Assembly (NCBI GenBank): GCA_965153355.1 | Contig: OZ231126.1 | Coordinates: 67,890,001 to 67,954,000 of the forward strand | Origin: Flaccisagitta enflata | Taxonomy: Eukaryota; Chaetognatha; Sagittoidea; Aphragmophora | Length of the DNA stretch: 64,000 bases | Direction of reading: 5' to 3' | Part shown: one piece after another, positions 10,023-21,462 of the stretch | Numbering within the stretch: the stretch's first letter is position 1 | How the letters are laid out: every line of letters starts with the position of its first letter | The notes under the pieces: generated by a model | Seen by the model: the letters and a program-made list of their open reading frames with translations, nothing else | Told to the model about the DNA's origin: nothing | Databases searched by the model: none | Program-made: the position numbers and the translations under genes

Positions 10023-11240
10023 CTACAACTCAGTCCTTTGGTCCATTGGTCAGTCCATTGGTCCATCTATCAGTAACGCTTAGCTTTTTTTCATCGTTTT
10101 ACACCATTTTAAGTCATTTTAAGTCATTTTAAGTTATTTAAAGTTAATTTAAGTCCATTTTCATTTTGCCTGTTAGTCTTTTGGTCTCCTGGTCTTCAAT
10201 ATATCAGTCTTTTGGTCTAATGGTCTCAACAACCGCACGCGACTGAAAGGTGTCAGCCTTGGTTATTGGCCCATTGGTTTTCTTCAATTCTGTGGTCACC
10301 ACCATATTCTTTCAGCTGCATGTCTTACCACCAGAATGACTTGCTGTAGAATTTACACATTTTTGCGGCTTCTTTGGGCTAGACCACTTGATCTTTATTC
10401 GCCATCTTTACTTCCTCATCTTTGTCCACAAATTTGCGTTTTTCATAGCTCTGAAACATAGCTTAAAATCACCTGGAATGGCAGCACTAATTAGCTCACA
10501 TGTAAACTGATTAGTGCAGCCGTTTCCACGCGACCCAGGAGGTAGATGCTGCTCCGCGCGTTACTTTTATCCAATTAAGTGTACCAAATGCTCAATAAAG
10601 TACAGGAGCATGAGTAGTAAAAAAATCACTTTTGTCACTAAGTACAGTGAAAAAAAACATTTACATACGTTTTTTATACTACCAATGCTCAAGTACTGTA
10701 TTTAATCATTTTAGCACGCCTTAAAGGAAAGGAATCGATGTGAATGGCCATCCTTACCATTGACACCCCTAACCCATTCAAGAGGCTTTTCTTTCTAATG
10801 TTCAATCAAACATAAGTACTCAATCAAATTGATTTATGGATAGCCAGCCGTTAGCCTCATTTTTTTGGTATCAACTAAGGATGTGTAAGAGATTGACCAC
10901 TTCCATTTTGGAGATTGGGATAGCTACTAGTATTTTAACTACAAAATGGAAGCGGAAGCAGAAGCGGAAGCAGTGGAAGCCGCACTAAAATCGACCGCTT
11001 TTACATCCCTAGTATCAACAAGAATAAATTCATGAATAAATTGCATGAATAAACCAGATGAATAAATGGCATGAACAAATAGCATGAATAAATTCACTAC
11101 CCAATTATGGATAGTCAGCTGTTGGCTATTTTTTTGTTGAAACCATTGATTTGTGTCTTTGATAATAAGAATAAATATATGAATAAAATGTTTAAATAAA
11201 TCGCATGAATAAATCACACATGATTAGAAAATCCATACAC
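10023..11240. other. Non-coding interior of the Helitron-like element
   Basis: It contains ATTTTAAGTC repeats (10090-10160), a GGAAGC-repeat (10945-10980) and AATAAATTGCATGAATAAA-type repeats (11030-11215). I saw no convincing gene. Confidence 0.5.
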
Positions 11241-13736
11241 TCATTTTTTTTGCTTATATATAAAAAGATTTGCGGTTTCCATAGTTGAAATGTTGATAAT
11301 TCTGATTGAATCGTCATTTATTTCAAACCACCCTTCTTCTGATTTTCTGTAACATATGTAATGTCCAGAATTAGAACTTGGCCCAATATGTTTCACGACA
11401 GAAATAAGTTCAAAATGAGTAGGTCCCTCCGTAGTGTTGATTGTCAAGTTGCTAGGAATGATACAAGCGGTATGAATTTTTTTATTATTTGGACCTGCTC
11501 TATTTAGATTTATCATAAGATATCTTGGTTTTCCGACTAGCATTGATTTCTTTTGACACTGAAAGCGACATGATGGGTCATTACAAACTTTTTCAGAATT
11601 TTCATATTGACTAAAAAGACTCAACACTGCACTGCCAAAATCAAATTTTCCTCTATTGATAAATTTGGACTGAATTGGGACTGTTAGGATTGTTTCCTGC
11701 AAACATGTGGTTTGCTCAGATCCGCATGTAGGACAGTAATAAATTTCCATCTGAGAATGTCTTAGTGGCATTAAACTATCACATTGATTAATAAATTCCT
11801 GAATTGCCTCAACAGCATCTTCTTGGCTCTTCATTTGTAGCTCATTGAATTTCCCAATCGACATTAAGAACGTTTTTTTAAGTGATAGATCTGAGATTTT
11901 CTCATTGTATAGATCAAATGTTTGAGGAATCTTTTTAGATTTATCATAAATCCAATTAAAAATGACACTTGAAATATCAGTAGCTGGTGTTAAAGAAAAC
12001 TCACTATCTGTTGCTAATATTGCCCACAAAGCTTGAAATATACTGTTGAGCCAGCAAGTGTTCCATGAATTTTTCAACCTATGGAAATTACCTTTTCTTA
12101 TATCAGTCAAAGATTTCTCTATGGTAACCTCAACATCCATACATTCATCTGAATTGGGCACAGCATTTTCAGAAAGAACAGTATTATCAACTTCGTTCAT
12201 ACATTCATCAAATTTGGGCGCAACATTTTCCAAATGAACAGTGTCGTCATCCCCTATGATTGTGATAATGCTATGGTGGTCAGAAAAGTAGCTAGGATTA
12301 ACCCATGTTAAAATCTCTTTATTAAAATTGGCATACAAATGGTCTATTTTTGTTAGCCATTTAGTTGTTGGAAGTGTCACAAAATTTTTAAAGCCAATTT
12401 CAATCAAAAATTGTACATCGTTCTTCTGGTTAAAATCCCCTCCTATCATTATCCTTGGAAATCCTTCAGAACCCTCTAAGGCCTTGTTGATGCATGTTTT
12501 TATGTAACTCAAAGGGCATTTTGGGCTAAAATATACCGCAATGATAATTGTATCATCTATCATGCATGTTAATGCAAGTCCATAATAGTCATTCGCTTTT
12601 TCTTTAACCTTTTTGATTATTTTAATATTAATGTGTGGCTTAACCAAGATTAGAATGCCTCCAGGAACCCTAAGTTCTGTTTCCATAAGTATTTGATCTT
12701 TTATGACAAAATTGTTTAGGAAAACATTATCACTAGGTTTTGACCGGCTGTCTAAAAGAAAGCATACATCTGCCACCATAGTACTGTAGTCCATTTTGAT
12801 ATCCTCCAAATGAGGCATTAAACTGTTCACATTGTGGAAAACTAATTTTAGTAATTCATTAGGAAATTTGTATAATGGCTTCCAAATCAATTCTACTTCT
12901 TTCTTTTCAAGTTCTCTAAATGCATTACACACTCTGTCCTCTGTGATTAATTGAGGAAATTTCTTCTTTCTGCGTTCCTCTTCTTTAAACCATTGGTCTG
13001 TAAAATTGCCAACAATATGTAAATTTTCCAGCTTATCACTTCTAGAAAAGGCTACGTACTGCTCTCTCCTTGAAAGAGCCTTCCTATTTAAATGAACTAC
13101 CGTGTGAATACCTATGTTATTATTTCCCTGGCATTTTGCAATAGTGAATGAATAGCCTAAAGCCAATGGAAACTGATTTATTATTCCAAATATCTTGATG
13201 CGAGAAGTTGGGAATTGTTTTGTTATTTTTGTTATGGGTGTCCAACCATCGTCGCATCGTTTTTTGAACTTAGACCCATTCCTTACCCTTGACCTTGCGT
13301 CAACACCAACTTTTTCATTGTCAAACTTTACCCACAAGGTCAAAGGTCGATTTTTTGAGCTAAAATCAATGTCCATGAGAGTCCCAATTGCTCCGTTAAC
13401 CAAACCGTCATTAATACAAATATTTGTTGGAATGAAATACCTGGCGCCTAGTTTCAATGAGAGATGTAAAAGTAAACCCATTGTTGCTTTAGGATTATTG
13501 TCCTCCTTAATTTTACTCAAGAGTGTCTTTTTGACATCATTTGTCGCATCACCTAGCAAGGTAACCTTAGCATTTACTTCATACTTTTCAGTTTCTAATT
13601 TGTCCAATGTTTCAAGGTTGTGACGATCAACATCCTTATTTTCTTGAAAATAATCCACTCTACAATTTGGCAAGTAATCAATGTCTTGTTCCTTAATTTC
13701 TCGCTGTTTAAAAAGTTTTATACTCTCGGCTCTCAT
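11241..13736 (-). CDS. Helitron protein, C-terminal part: PIF1 helicase end, EEP nuclease, USP-like protease
   Basis: This 831-aa frame continues the helicase begun at 19830. Residues about 1-250 are the C-terminal half of a PIF1-type superfamily 1 helicase (GARYFIPTNICINDGLVNGA, a TIAKCQG motif in place of the usual TIHKSQG, and EQYVAFSR). Residues about 295-490 form an endonuclease/exonuclease/phosphatase fold with GGDFN, an IDHLYAN-like strand and the SDHHS ending. Residues about 550-825 resemble a ubiquitin-specific protease: a Cys box (NSWNTCWLNSIFQAL), two CxxC pairs of a zinc ribbon, and a His box (SNSGHYICYRKS followed by WFEINDD). An EEP domain after PIF1 is known in Helentrons; a USP-like domain there is unexpected. 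The frame is separated from the upstream one by a frameshift and a stop, so this copy cannot make the full protein. Confidence 0.85.
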   Translation of the reverse strand: MRAESIKLFKQREIKEQDIDYLPNCRVDYFQENKDVDRHNLETLDKLETEKYEVNAKVTLLGDATNDVKKTLLSKIKEDNNPKATMGLLLHLSLKLGARYFIPTNICINDGLVNGAIGTLMDIDFSSKNRPLTLWVKFDNEKVGVDARSRVRNGSKFKKRCDDGWTPITKITKQFPTSRIKIFGIINQFPLALGYSFTIAKCQGNNNIGIHTVVHLNRKALSRREQYVAFSRSDKLENLHIVGNFTDQWFKEEERRKKKFPQLITEDRVCNAFRELEKKEVELIWKPLYKFPNELLKLVFHNVNSLMPHLEDIKMDYSTMVADVCFLLDSRSKPSDNVFLNNFVIKDQILMETELRVPGGILILVKPHINIKIIKKVKEKANDYYGLALTCMIDDTIIIAVYFSPKCPLSYIKTCINKALEGSEGFPRIMIGGDFNQKNDVQFLIEIGFKNFVTLPTTKWLTKIDHLYANFNKEILTWVNPSYFSDHHSIITIIGDDDTVHLENVAPKFDECMNEVDNTVLSENAVPNSDECMDVEVTIEKSLTDIRKGNFHRLKNSWNTCWLNSIFQALWAILATDSEFSLTPATDISSVIFNWIYDKSKKIPQTFDLYNEKISDLSLKKTFLMSIGKFNELQMKSQEDAVEAIQEFINQCDSLMPLRHSQMEIYYCPTCGSEQTTCLQETILTVPIQSKFINRGKFDFGSAVLSLFSQYENSEKVCNDPSCRFQCQKKSMLVGKPRYLMINLNRAGPNNKKIHTACIIPSNLTINTTEGPTHFELISVVKHIGPSSNSGHYICYRKSEEGWFEINDDSIRIINISTMETANLFIYKQKK

Positions 13737-13793
13737 AGGTGATGATGGATTTGAAAGGTCGTTTAGAGCTTTAATGTAAGATTCATCATCTTG

Positions 13794-13937
13794 TCACATG
13801 ATCTCATTTAAAGTGAAACTCTGAAAACTTTTAAACAAAATATCACCTACAATGGGACCGCAAGGATGTTTTTTGTCCGCTTCAAAGATCCAGTCATCAA
13901 ACATGGGTCCAAGTTGACGTGGATCTCCCAAAAAAAA
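13794..13937 (-). pseudogene. Frameshift and nonsense codon in the helicase
   Basis: On the minus strand an eight-T run followed by GGG (13927-13937) appears to carry one extra base after Walker B, where the motif around FFG changes frame. Further on, the conserved arginine of the helicase E-x-M-R-Q-x-D motif is replaced by a TGA (13794-13796). Between these points the helicase sequence is readable in another frame. Confidence 0.8.
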
Positions 13938-16900
13938 CAGTATCGAGACCACCATAGTCGCTAGTTGTCTGTTTTATGGTCTTTAAGTGTTTGTTTATCT
14001 TTGTATTCATGTGGGCGCCTATGTAAGTGAACTCATCAGCACACAAAAATCTTATGTTGGCAAATGCATCTATCAATTGCTGCAAACGTTTGTCGCTAAT
14101 CAAGCTAAAAACTGAGTCATCAGAGAGATTTTGGTTTATTTTCATACCTAAAGCACTATGAAAAGTCAAACCTCCAGAGTTGAAGGCAGCGTTTCCCGTA
14201 TAGGAGCATATTATGGAGTAGGTAGAGTTTGGGTCATTACTTCTTATGTTGGAGTAAAAATTATCTACCCACATGTTCATCGCCTGCAATAATCTAGACT
14301 TTCCCGTACCAGCTTCACCCATGATCATAATTCTTATAGGAATGTTAAGCTGCACTCTTCTAATAACGTCATAAAAGATTTCTTTTTGTCGTTTGTTCAA
14401 ACTGCGGTAAATAGCATTTTGTTCTTCAGCGGTAGATGTGTATTTCTTAATTTTCACTTCTTCATTTCTAAAATAATCTTCACCCAATTCATGAATTAAA
14501 TCAAGGTCAACATTTTCTTTGTCAATGGGCCCATCATTTTGCAACTCATTAACAAGAGCAGCCGCATTTTCATCATTGTCCAAAGTTGGCACTAAATTAT
14601 CACTAAATTCGTTTATTTCAGGGTCTTTTGACAAGGCTTCAAGTTTTTGTTCATCTATCTTATGTAACTCAGATCTTTTGTTTTCTAAATAATCTTTTAA
14701 CAATAGATAATGGTCAGTGTGCGTTTCAAAGTCACCACAAAGTTTATCTTCATCTCTCCATGGAATAAACAACATTAGAAGGACTCTAGCATAATTTTCC
14801 ATATCCATCTCAGGGGAATATTGGTAGTATTGAAGGACCTTTTTTCTCCCCGACACGCCTAATGCATAGTCAACTAAACATAATTGTTCTTCCTCCCTAG
14901 ACCTTTTACTGTATCGGGTGTGTAAATTGTCTATAAAAATATTCTCAGCGTCTTCGTTCATGTTTTTTAATTGATCTTTGCTTTTTAACATCTTTACACG
15001 TTCATGTTTAGGATAAGTGTTGATCCATACTTTTGTCCTGGTTGATTTGGTTTTATGTAATTGACAAAGATCATAGGCAACTTCTTGAGCAGACACCTCA
15101 CTAGCACCCTGGAATTCTTTACAGATTCTAGTCATTTTTGTTTTTAATGATGAGTTTTTCTTTTTGCAATCGGCTACTACTTGTCTAAGTAGTCTACTCA
15201 TCCCGCGATAAGATTTTCCAATGTAATTTATTACATACATACAAATGGAATATGGATCCAATATGTATTGGATATCCATATTCCCAATCCACGCTTTTAA
15301 GAGATCATCATTATAATTATTAACTCTAACATCTTTAAGATCCCTTTTCATGAAGATTTCTGAGCGCTTCAAAAAAGATGCAATTGCCAAGCAGTATTTA
15401 TCAATGTCCATATCTAGGGTATTGAGAAAAGTTTCAAATGACATAGAAAAAAATGTTGGATCATTTTGATCCATTTCATTTAGAAATTTCAAAATGCGAG
15501 CTTTACGTTCTTTGTTTTCTTTTTTAAATTGTGATTCCATCTCTTTTTGCTGCACTTCATCTAGATGAGAAAATTTTTTTTTCACATACAGTCCCCAATC
15601 ATGAGGTTCAATAATTCTAGTCTTATCCATAGGATATCTTGGAAATTTGAACCTACATTCCTTCCTATTTCTTTTTTTACAACATTCAGTGTGTTTATGA
15701 ATTTGACAATGTAGATGGAATGGAACATTTTCCTTATCTTCTGAGGATATAGAGCATTTAACATACTTGTCTATATATTGACAAATCTCTTCATTGCTTT
15801 GAATTCCATACTTAGGGGCATCATGCTTCCACATAATTAAGTGGACATGCGGTGACCCCCTTTGTTGGAACTCAATGCGAAAAAAGTAATCATCTAGATT
15901 GTTATTGTAATGCAATTTTTCTTTTAAAACTGTTTTTAAAAAAGCCTCAAATCGATGATTAAATTGCCGGGCACATAAAACTGCATTGGCTCTTATCAAT
16001 TTGACTTTTTCTATCCACGGCATTTCATAAATTTCTTTGTCTGACAATATAGTCCCATCTAAATCTTTCTTCAAGGATCTTATCAGTTCTGGCCACCAGG
16101 TTTCTGCCGCAGAAAAGGTGAGAAACCAGGTCGGCATACCCAGTTGTCTTACCATTGCAAATAATTCACCCTTTACCTTTTGCCAATAAGCTGGGCTACA
16201 ACGGTTTGAATCAAGAACCTTGTAACCGCCATCATGCCTAAGAATGTTTTGAAAATCATTACCCAAAACATCCTTGGCGGTTACTGAGGCACCATCAACT
16301 TTTTTACCTTTCTTCATGCTAATTTGAATATTTTGTTTATGAAGTATGGTTTCGGCTTTGCGATAAATTGAAAACAAATAGGTTGGATGCATTCTGTATC
16401 GATTGTCAGAATGCATGAGCTGAACTTTGCATTTGTCTTTGAAGGACATTGATACAATGTGATCTCTAGGTTTTTCCCCTGCATTGAGAGTTGGGTAGGC
16501 CAGGTCTTCGCAAAATGTATCTAGAGTAAGGGGAAGAGGCGTTTGCCCCTCCCCCGGAGCAACAGACATATCATTCCTGGCATTCATCATGTCTTTCAAT
16601 TCATCACTTTCATTTATTACCATTGTATCATCATTGCCTATGTTAGTGGGATAGTCATCACCCAACTCATCCCAATCATCATCATCGTCATCATCATCCT
16701 CTTGATCAACATTCTCAGAATCAGCCTGAACCTCAGCATTTCCATCATCATTATTAGAGGCATCATTGATGGTCATATTTTCTAGACATTCCTGCATAAG
16801 TGCATTATTGTTTTCATCAAGCTTTTTAAAGTTCTCAACATCAATTTCAACACCAGCTTCCCTATACAATTCCGAGCTAGCAAGTATGTTCAAAGCATCC

Positions 16901-19830
16901 TTGATCTTGTTTAGATCAACATTTTGGGCCAAATAGTCATGCTCATAAGACAACTTTCTTTTAAAATGCAATTGAAGCACCTGATTTTCTAGAGATGGAC
17001 ATGGTAACTGCAAATTCAGTTTCCCAACATCAATAGGAACATTCACAATGTTAGACTTAATTCCCTTCTGTCCATCACAACCAAGTTTTTGCATACGAAT
17101 AAATTGCACACGAGGAGCAACACATCTTTCCTCACCTTCATTCAAGCATTTTATTTCAGTAGGAACAAAGGGCAATTCATTCCCATTGGCAACCGCATAC
17201 TTGGGCATATTTCCTTTTTTCAAATTAGTATAACATGACTCACAGATGTATTCATCTCCATCAAAACTCATTTTGTCCGTTGAGCATTCATAATTTGTTT
17301 TGCCAATTTTGACTGTAGTATTGAACCCTTTGGGCAATTTCTTAACTTGATTTTCAAACAGACTACGGTGACAACATGTACAGACAAAATCCGGCCCATA
17401 CTTGATCAGATCATAAAAATTTTGGTAGTTGGCAATGATGTCTTGTCTATTGGCCTTGTAGCTTTCATCATGCATTCTAACAGTAGATAGTTTCAGATTT
17501 TTTGCCAATCTTAATTTTCTTTGATGTGCTTTTGCACCTTTATATCTTTTTGCTGTTGATTTTGCAGATGATACTCCTTTTTTGTCATAGTAATTGCTGC
17601 GTTTCCGGTTTAAAATGTCTGTTTGGTTGCTTTTGTAGTGGTTTTGCTTGTTTGATAAAATCTCATCTTTGTGCTGCTCATAGTGTGCTTGCTTATTTGA
17701 TAAAATACCATATTTATTTTGTTCATAATGTGCTTGCTTATTTGATAAAATTCCATCTTTGTTTTGCACATAATGTGCTTTTTTGTTTGTTAAAATCCCA
17801 TCTTTGTTTTGATTGTAATGCATCTGCTTATTTGTTAGAATCTCATCTTTGTTCTGATTGTAATGCATTTGCCTATTAGATAAAATCTCATCTTTGTTTT
17901 GCACATAATGTGCTTGTCTGTTTAATAAAATGTCATCTTTATTGTGTTCATAATGCATGTGTCTGTTTGACAAAATCTCCTCTTTATTTCTTTCATATGC
18001 TTCTTTTTTCCTTGCTCTCTCTTTTGACTGATGTTCTTCAATTTCCTCTTTTGATAATTTTTTTGCTCTACTTGCCCGTTGATTTTGTTTTCTTTGCGCC
18101 TCTTTACTCTTAGATCTCTGTTTTGCTCCCCCTAACAAAGAGTGATCTTCATCACCTTGGGAAGATTTCTTCTTTTCTTTGTTAGAACCACAATCATATT
18201 TAGTAGTAAAATGATCAACTAGAGTCTCAATCTTCCCATCACTTTTTTCCAATTCTATGAGACACCCATGTTTTGATCTGTAAGTCAATACTATTTTGTC
18301 CTCATTTTTCTTTGCTTCCTCTGACAAACTTTTGATCATAGGATTCAAGAATTTTTTCACTTTTTTCATCACATTTTTAAGCTGTTTTTTAGACAGTTTC
18401 TTTTTGGGCAAGGGGTTAAAATTGTCAAAATCCTGATTTTCTGGGCCATTCATTGCTGGATAAATACTACTCAGTTCTTCCCAATTATCATTATGACGTT
18501 GATCATCAGCACTATCAATATTATCCAAGTTAATGTTAGAATCAACATTTTTCATTTGATTATCACATGTAAATGCTCTTTCCCTGACATGAGGTTGTCT
18601 TGCATTACTCAAAATAGATAACTTTTGTCGCAATTTAACCTGCAAGTCCTTGTTCCTTTCAGGTTGCTTTTTTAAAACAGAGGGTTTGCGCTTCTTTGAA
18701 GGAGAGGGGTCTGCCCTAAAATTTTGTTTCAACAAATTTCGACCCCTGTCTACCTCTTGTTGATTCCAAGAATTTTCTGGACGTTCATACCAAGGAGCCT
18801 TCCGTTTTTGGTGTTTCAAAAGCTGCTCCTGCCGCTGTTGGTCTTTGCCCCCAACTTTTTTCAATCGTTGCAATTTAGGTTTCGCACGTGGAAGATGATT
18901 GGGCTGGGAAAAACAGTAATCAAGATTAGAAACTGGAAAATACCACTGATTTGCATTTTTTGGCTTCTTCCGCCTTTTGCGTGGAACAGGCGCATAGTTA
19001 GGCAAAGAGACAGGAGGTTTGGACTCTGGCTTAGAAGCTTTTTGGATGGGGCCTTTGAAAGAAACGTCTTGAGCAAGGCAACACTGGTGGATGAAAAGGT
19101 TGGGGTTAGGCTTTTCTTTTCGTACAATCTTTGGAACTTCAACCTGCGGTTCAAATGTAAATGAACCTGAAGCTTTTGGCAAAGGAGGAAAATCGTCCTG
19201 TTTAAGTGAGAACTTTGGTTTGGGTTTGAGGAGGAACTGTACCATTTTTAATTTGCCATCTGTCTCGCCATTTTTACCATCTGTCAAATGCAACCCATCT
19301 GATGATAAGTATGGAAGCCAATTGGCAAGAGAAGGTGATATAACAGACCTTACTTGATCTTTGTGGCATGCACAGACAGAAAAATAACTCTGATAGAGTG
19401 AAATGGCATCATTTGTTGTATCAATCCATGTTGGAGATCCACTTTCAGGATGATTGTGAATCATGTTTGGATTTTTTGATAGCTGGCGCATGGGAATGGG
19501 AGCCAGTATCAGCTTTGTAAAGGGATATTGGGTGCAAAACCCATGAACAAGATCATGGCGCATCCTTGCAATCATTTTGCATTTCATCACATGGCAGTCA
19601 TCCTCATTACGATTAAAATCGTTAGCTCCAGCCACCAAGAAAACATAATCATAAGATTTCTCAAGCAAAAGAGCATGAATCTCACCATTTCCACCAATCA
19701 GTTGGTCAGTGGTTTTACCTGGGAATGACCGCACATTCAGTTCACTCAGACGGTAGCTCTTTATCAAAAGCCGCCTTGCAGGAATTGAACATTCTTTCAT
19801 CAAACTGTCAGCAAGCAACAATCCGTTCAT
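13897..19830 (-). CDS. Helitron Rep-helicase with N-terminal SGNH-hydrolase-like domain
   Basis: The frame from ATG 19830 encodes 1977 aa. Residues 1-200 resemble an SGNH/GDSL hydrolase (ADSL near the start, an AGAND block, SDGLHLT near 185). A long basic linker holds about nine 15-aa repeats of the type NKDEILSNRQMHYNQ (about 610-730). A Cys-rich zinc-binding segment (CTCCHRS ... CESCY, about 813-870) precedes the Rep domain, whose HUH motif is SPHVHLIMW (about 1323) and whose tyrosine motif is YVINYIGK (about 1530). A PIF1 helicase follows with Walker A GEAGTGKS (about 1835) and Walker B CADEF (about 1928). The frame is lost soon after Walker B; the rest is at 11241-13736. The protein would nick and unwind DNA for rolling-circle transposition. 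An acidic Asp/Asn-rich stretch lies near residue 1045. Confidence 0.88.
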   Translation of the reverse strand: MNGLLLADSLMKECSIPARRLLIKSYRLSELNVRSFPGKTTDQLIGGNGEIHALLLEKSYDYVFLVAGANDFNRNEDDCHVMKCKMIARMRHDLVHGFCTQYPFTKLILAPIPMRQLSKNPNMIHNHPESGSPTWIDTTNDAISLYQSYFSVCACHKDQVRSVISPSLANWLPYLSSDGLHLTDGKNGETDGKLKMVQFLLKPKPKFSLKQDDFPPLPKASGSFTFEPQVEVPKIVRKEKPNPNLFIHQCCLAQDVSFKGPIQKASKPESKPPVSLPNYAPVPRKRRKKPKNANQWYFPVSNLDYCFSQPNHLPRAKPKLQRLKKVGGKDQQRQEQLLKHQKRKAPWYERPENSWNQQEVDRGRNLLKQNFRADPSPSKKRKPSVLKKQPERNKDLQVKLRQKLSILSNARQPHVRERAFTCDNQMKNVDSNINLDNIDSADDQRHNDNWEELSSIYPAMNGPENQDFDNFNPLPKKKLSKKQLKNVMKKVKKFLNPMIKSLSEEAKKNEDKIVLTYRSKHGCLIELEKSDGKIETLVDHFTTKYDCGSNKEKKKSSQGDEDHSLLGGAKQRSKSKEAQRKQNQRASRAKKLSKEEIEEHQSKERARKKEAYERNKEEILSNRHMHYEHNKDDILLNRQAHYVQNKDEILSNRQMHYNQNKDEILTNKQMHYNQNKDGILTNKKAHYVQNKDGILSNKQAHYEQNKYGILSNKQAHYEQHKDEILSNKQNHYKSNQTDILNRKRSNYYDKKGVSSAKSTAKRYKGAKAHQRKLRLAKNLKLSTVRMHDESYKANRQDIIANYQNFYDLIKYGPDFVCTCCHRSLFENQVKKLPKGFNTTVKIGKTNYECSTDKMSFDGDEYICESCYTNLKKGNMPKYAVANGNELPFVPTEIKCLNEGEERCVAPRVQFIRMQKLGCDGQKGIKSNIVNVPIDVGKLNLQLPCPSLENQVLQLHFKRKLSYEHDYLAQNVDLNKIKDALNILASSELYREAGVEIDVENFKKLDENNNALMQECLENMTINDASNNDDGNAEVQADSENVDQEDDDDDDDDWDELGDDYPTNIGNDDTMVINESDELKDMMNARNDMSVAPGEGQTPLPLTLDTFCEDLAYPTLNAGEKPRDHIVSMSFKDKCKVQLMHSDNRYRMHPTYLFSIYRKAETILHKQNIQISMKKGKKVDGASVTAKDVLGNDFQNILRHDGGYKVLDSNRCSPAYWQKVKGELFAMVRQLGMPTWFLTFSAAETWWPELIRSLKKDLDGTILSDKEIYEMPWIEKVKLIRANAVLCARQFNHRFEAFLKTVLKEKLHYNNNLDDYFFRIEFQQRGSPHVHLIMWKHDAPKYGIQSNEEICQYIDKYVKCSISSEDKENVPFHLHCQIHKHTECCKKRNRKECRFKFPRYPMDKTRIIEPHDWGLYVKKKFSHLDEVQQKEMESQFKKENKERKARILKFLNEMDQNDPTFFSMSFETFLNTLDMDIDKYCLAIASFLKRSEIFMKRDLKDVRVNNYNDDLLKAWIGNMDIQYILDPYSICMYVINYIGKSYRGMSRLLRQVVADCKKKNSSLKTKMTRICKEFQGASEVSAQEVAYDLCQLHKTKSTRTKVWINTYPKHERVKMLKSKDQLKNMNEDAENIFIDNLHTRYSKRSREEEQLCLVDYALGVSGRKKVLQYYQYSPEMDMENYARVLLMLFIPWRDEDKLCGDFETHTDHYLLLKDYLENKRSELHKIDEQKLEALSKDPEINEFSDNLVPTLDNDENAAALVNELQNDGPIDKENVDLDLIHELGEDYFRNEEVKIKKYTSTAEEQNAIYRSLNKRQKEIFYDVIRRVQLNIPIRIMIMGEAGTGKSRLLQAMNMWVDNFYSNIRSNDPNSTYSIICSYTGNAAFNSGGLTFHSALGMKINQNLSDDSVFSLISDKRLQQLIDAFANIRFLCADEFTYIGAHMNTKINKHLKTIKQTTSDYGGLDTVFFGRSTSTWTHV

Positions 19831-20093
19831 TTTGAATCAGGTTGTTTTTACAAAGAAAAAAATCATAACCTTATTTTCTTTGAGAGGACTGCTGCATCTG
19901 CATGTAAGGAATCGCCAACGGGTCAAAACGTATCTGGAATATTTGATTCAATGACGACAAAAACAATCTAGATTTGTTTCCCGTTTTGATAGCCTGTCAG
20001 TCAATCAGTCACGGTCAGTCAAGAAGTCGGTATTTCGGTTTTTCCGTCTCTCTGTCTCTGTCTCTCTTTATCGCCATTTTCTTTTTACTGTCT

Positions 20094-20120
20094 CTTTCTC
20101 TCTCTCTCTCTGTCTCTCTC

Positions 20121-20161
<41 letters not shown>
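20094..20161. repeat. (CT)n microsatellite
   Basis: Nearly uninterrupted CT dinucleotides, with a few TGTC interruptions. Confidence 0.95.
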
Positions 20162-20165
<4 letters not shown>

Positions 20166-20619
20166 ACTAAATGAAATGGTTACTGTTTACAGCGTTAACA
20201 CATAAATTAGATAATCACTAATTTGAACCATCTCGCGAGCAAGTGAATGAACGTAGTGAGCCACTAAGTGACCCGACAAACGCATGGTAATCTAGTATGA
20301 GCTCACACACTAACCTGAGAGAAAATCAAAATGGTTTTACTTCTCTTTGAGTTAGTTTTAATAAGTTTTGATGATTTATTTTGAGAAAGCAAGTGTATTG
20401 TGATTAACATGAGTTTTTAGAACTATTCTTTAACGCATGCTCAAAATTTCGTTTCACTTGGAATCCTTTTAACACACTAAAAAGACTCAAGTATTTGTGT
20501 ACTACGTAATGCCTTTTGTTGTTGATTGGATACAAACAAGACTTTTGAATTTCTGATTCACTTTTAAGATGCGTCCACCAAGAAAGGATATCAATAAAAG
20601 GATCTTTCCGTCCGTCCCC
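20162..20619. other. Non-coding stretch within the Helitron-like element
   Basis: This AT-rich sequence between two microsatellites has no gene or repeat that I recognise. Confidence 0.4.
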
Positions 20620-21066
<447 letters not shown>

Positions 21067-21462
21067 GATCTCTTTTGCAACTAACCTGAAATGTAGAACA
21101 AACTTGATTTCTGTTTTAATTTTTGTGAGATGAAGTAGAGATTCATACTTCGCAAGTTTCTCGATAGGATAACCTTCTATCGCCTCCTTCTTCATTAGCT
21201 GTCAGGGGTTACTAACTTTGTCATTAGGAAATGAGAAGGGAATCATGGGATCACATATAACAACGGCATACTTAATGCGCATCATTGCAATGTTTTAATT
21301 TCGCCTTACAGACGACGGACGAACATGCAAGTAAAGACACTAAACTAAAGAAAAGGCCGGATACATGGCTACCCCAGTGGCTTGCGAGTGGGCAGGGGCC
21401 ATATTTGAGGTCACCAGAGCATTTGGACAGGAGCAATATGGTCAAACAATAAGAAATGGGTA

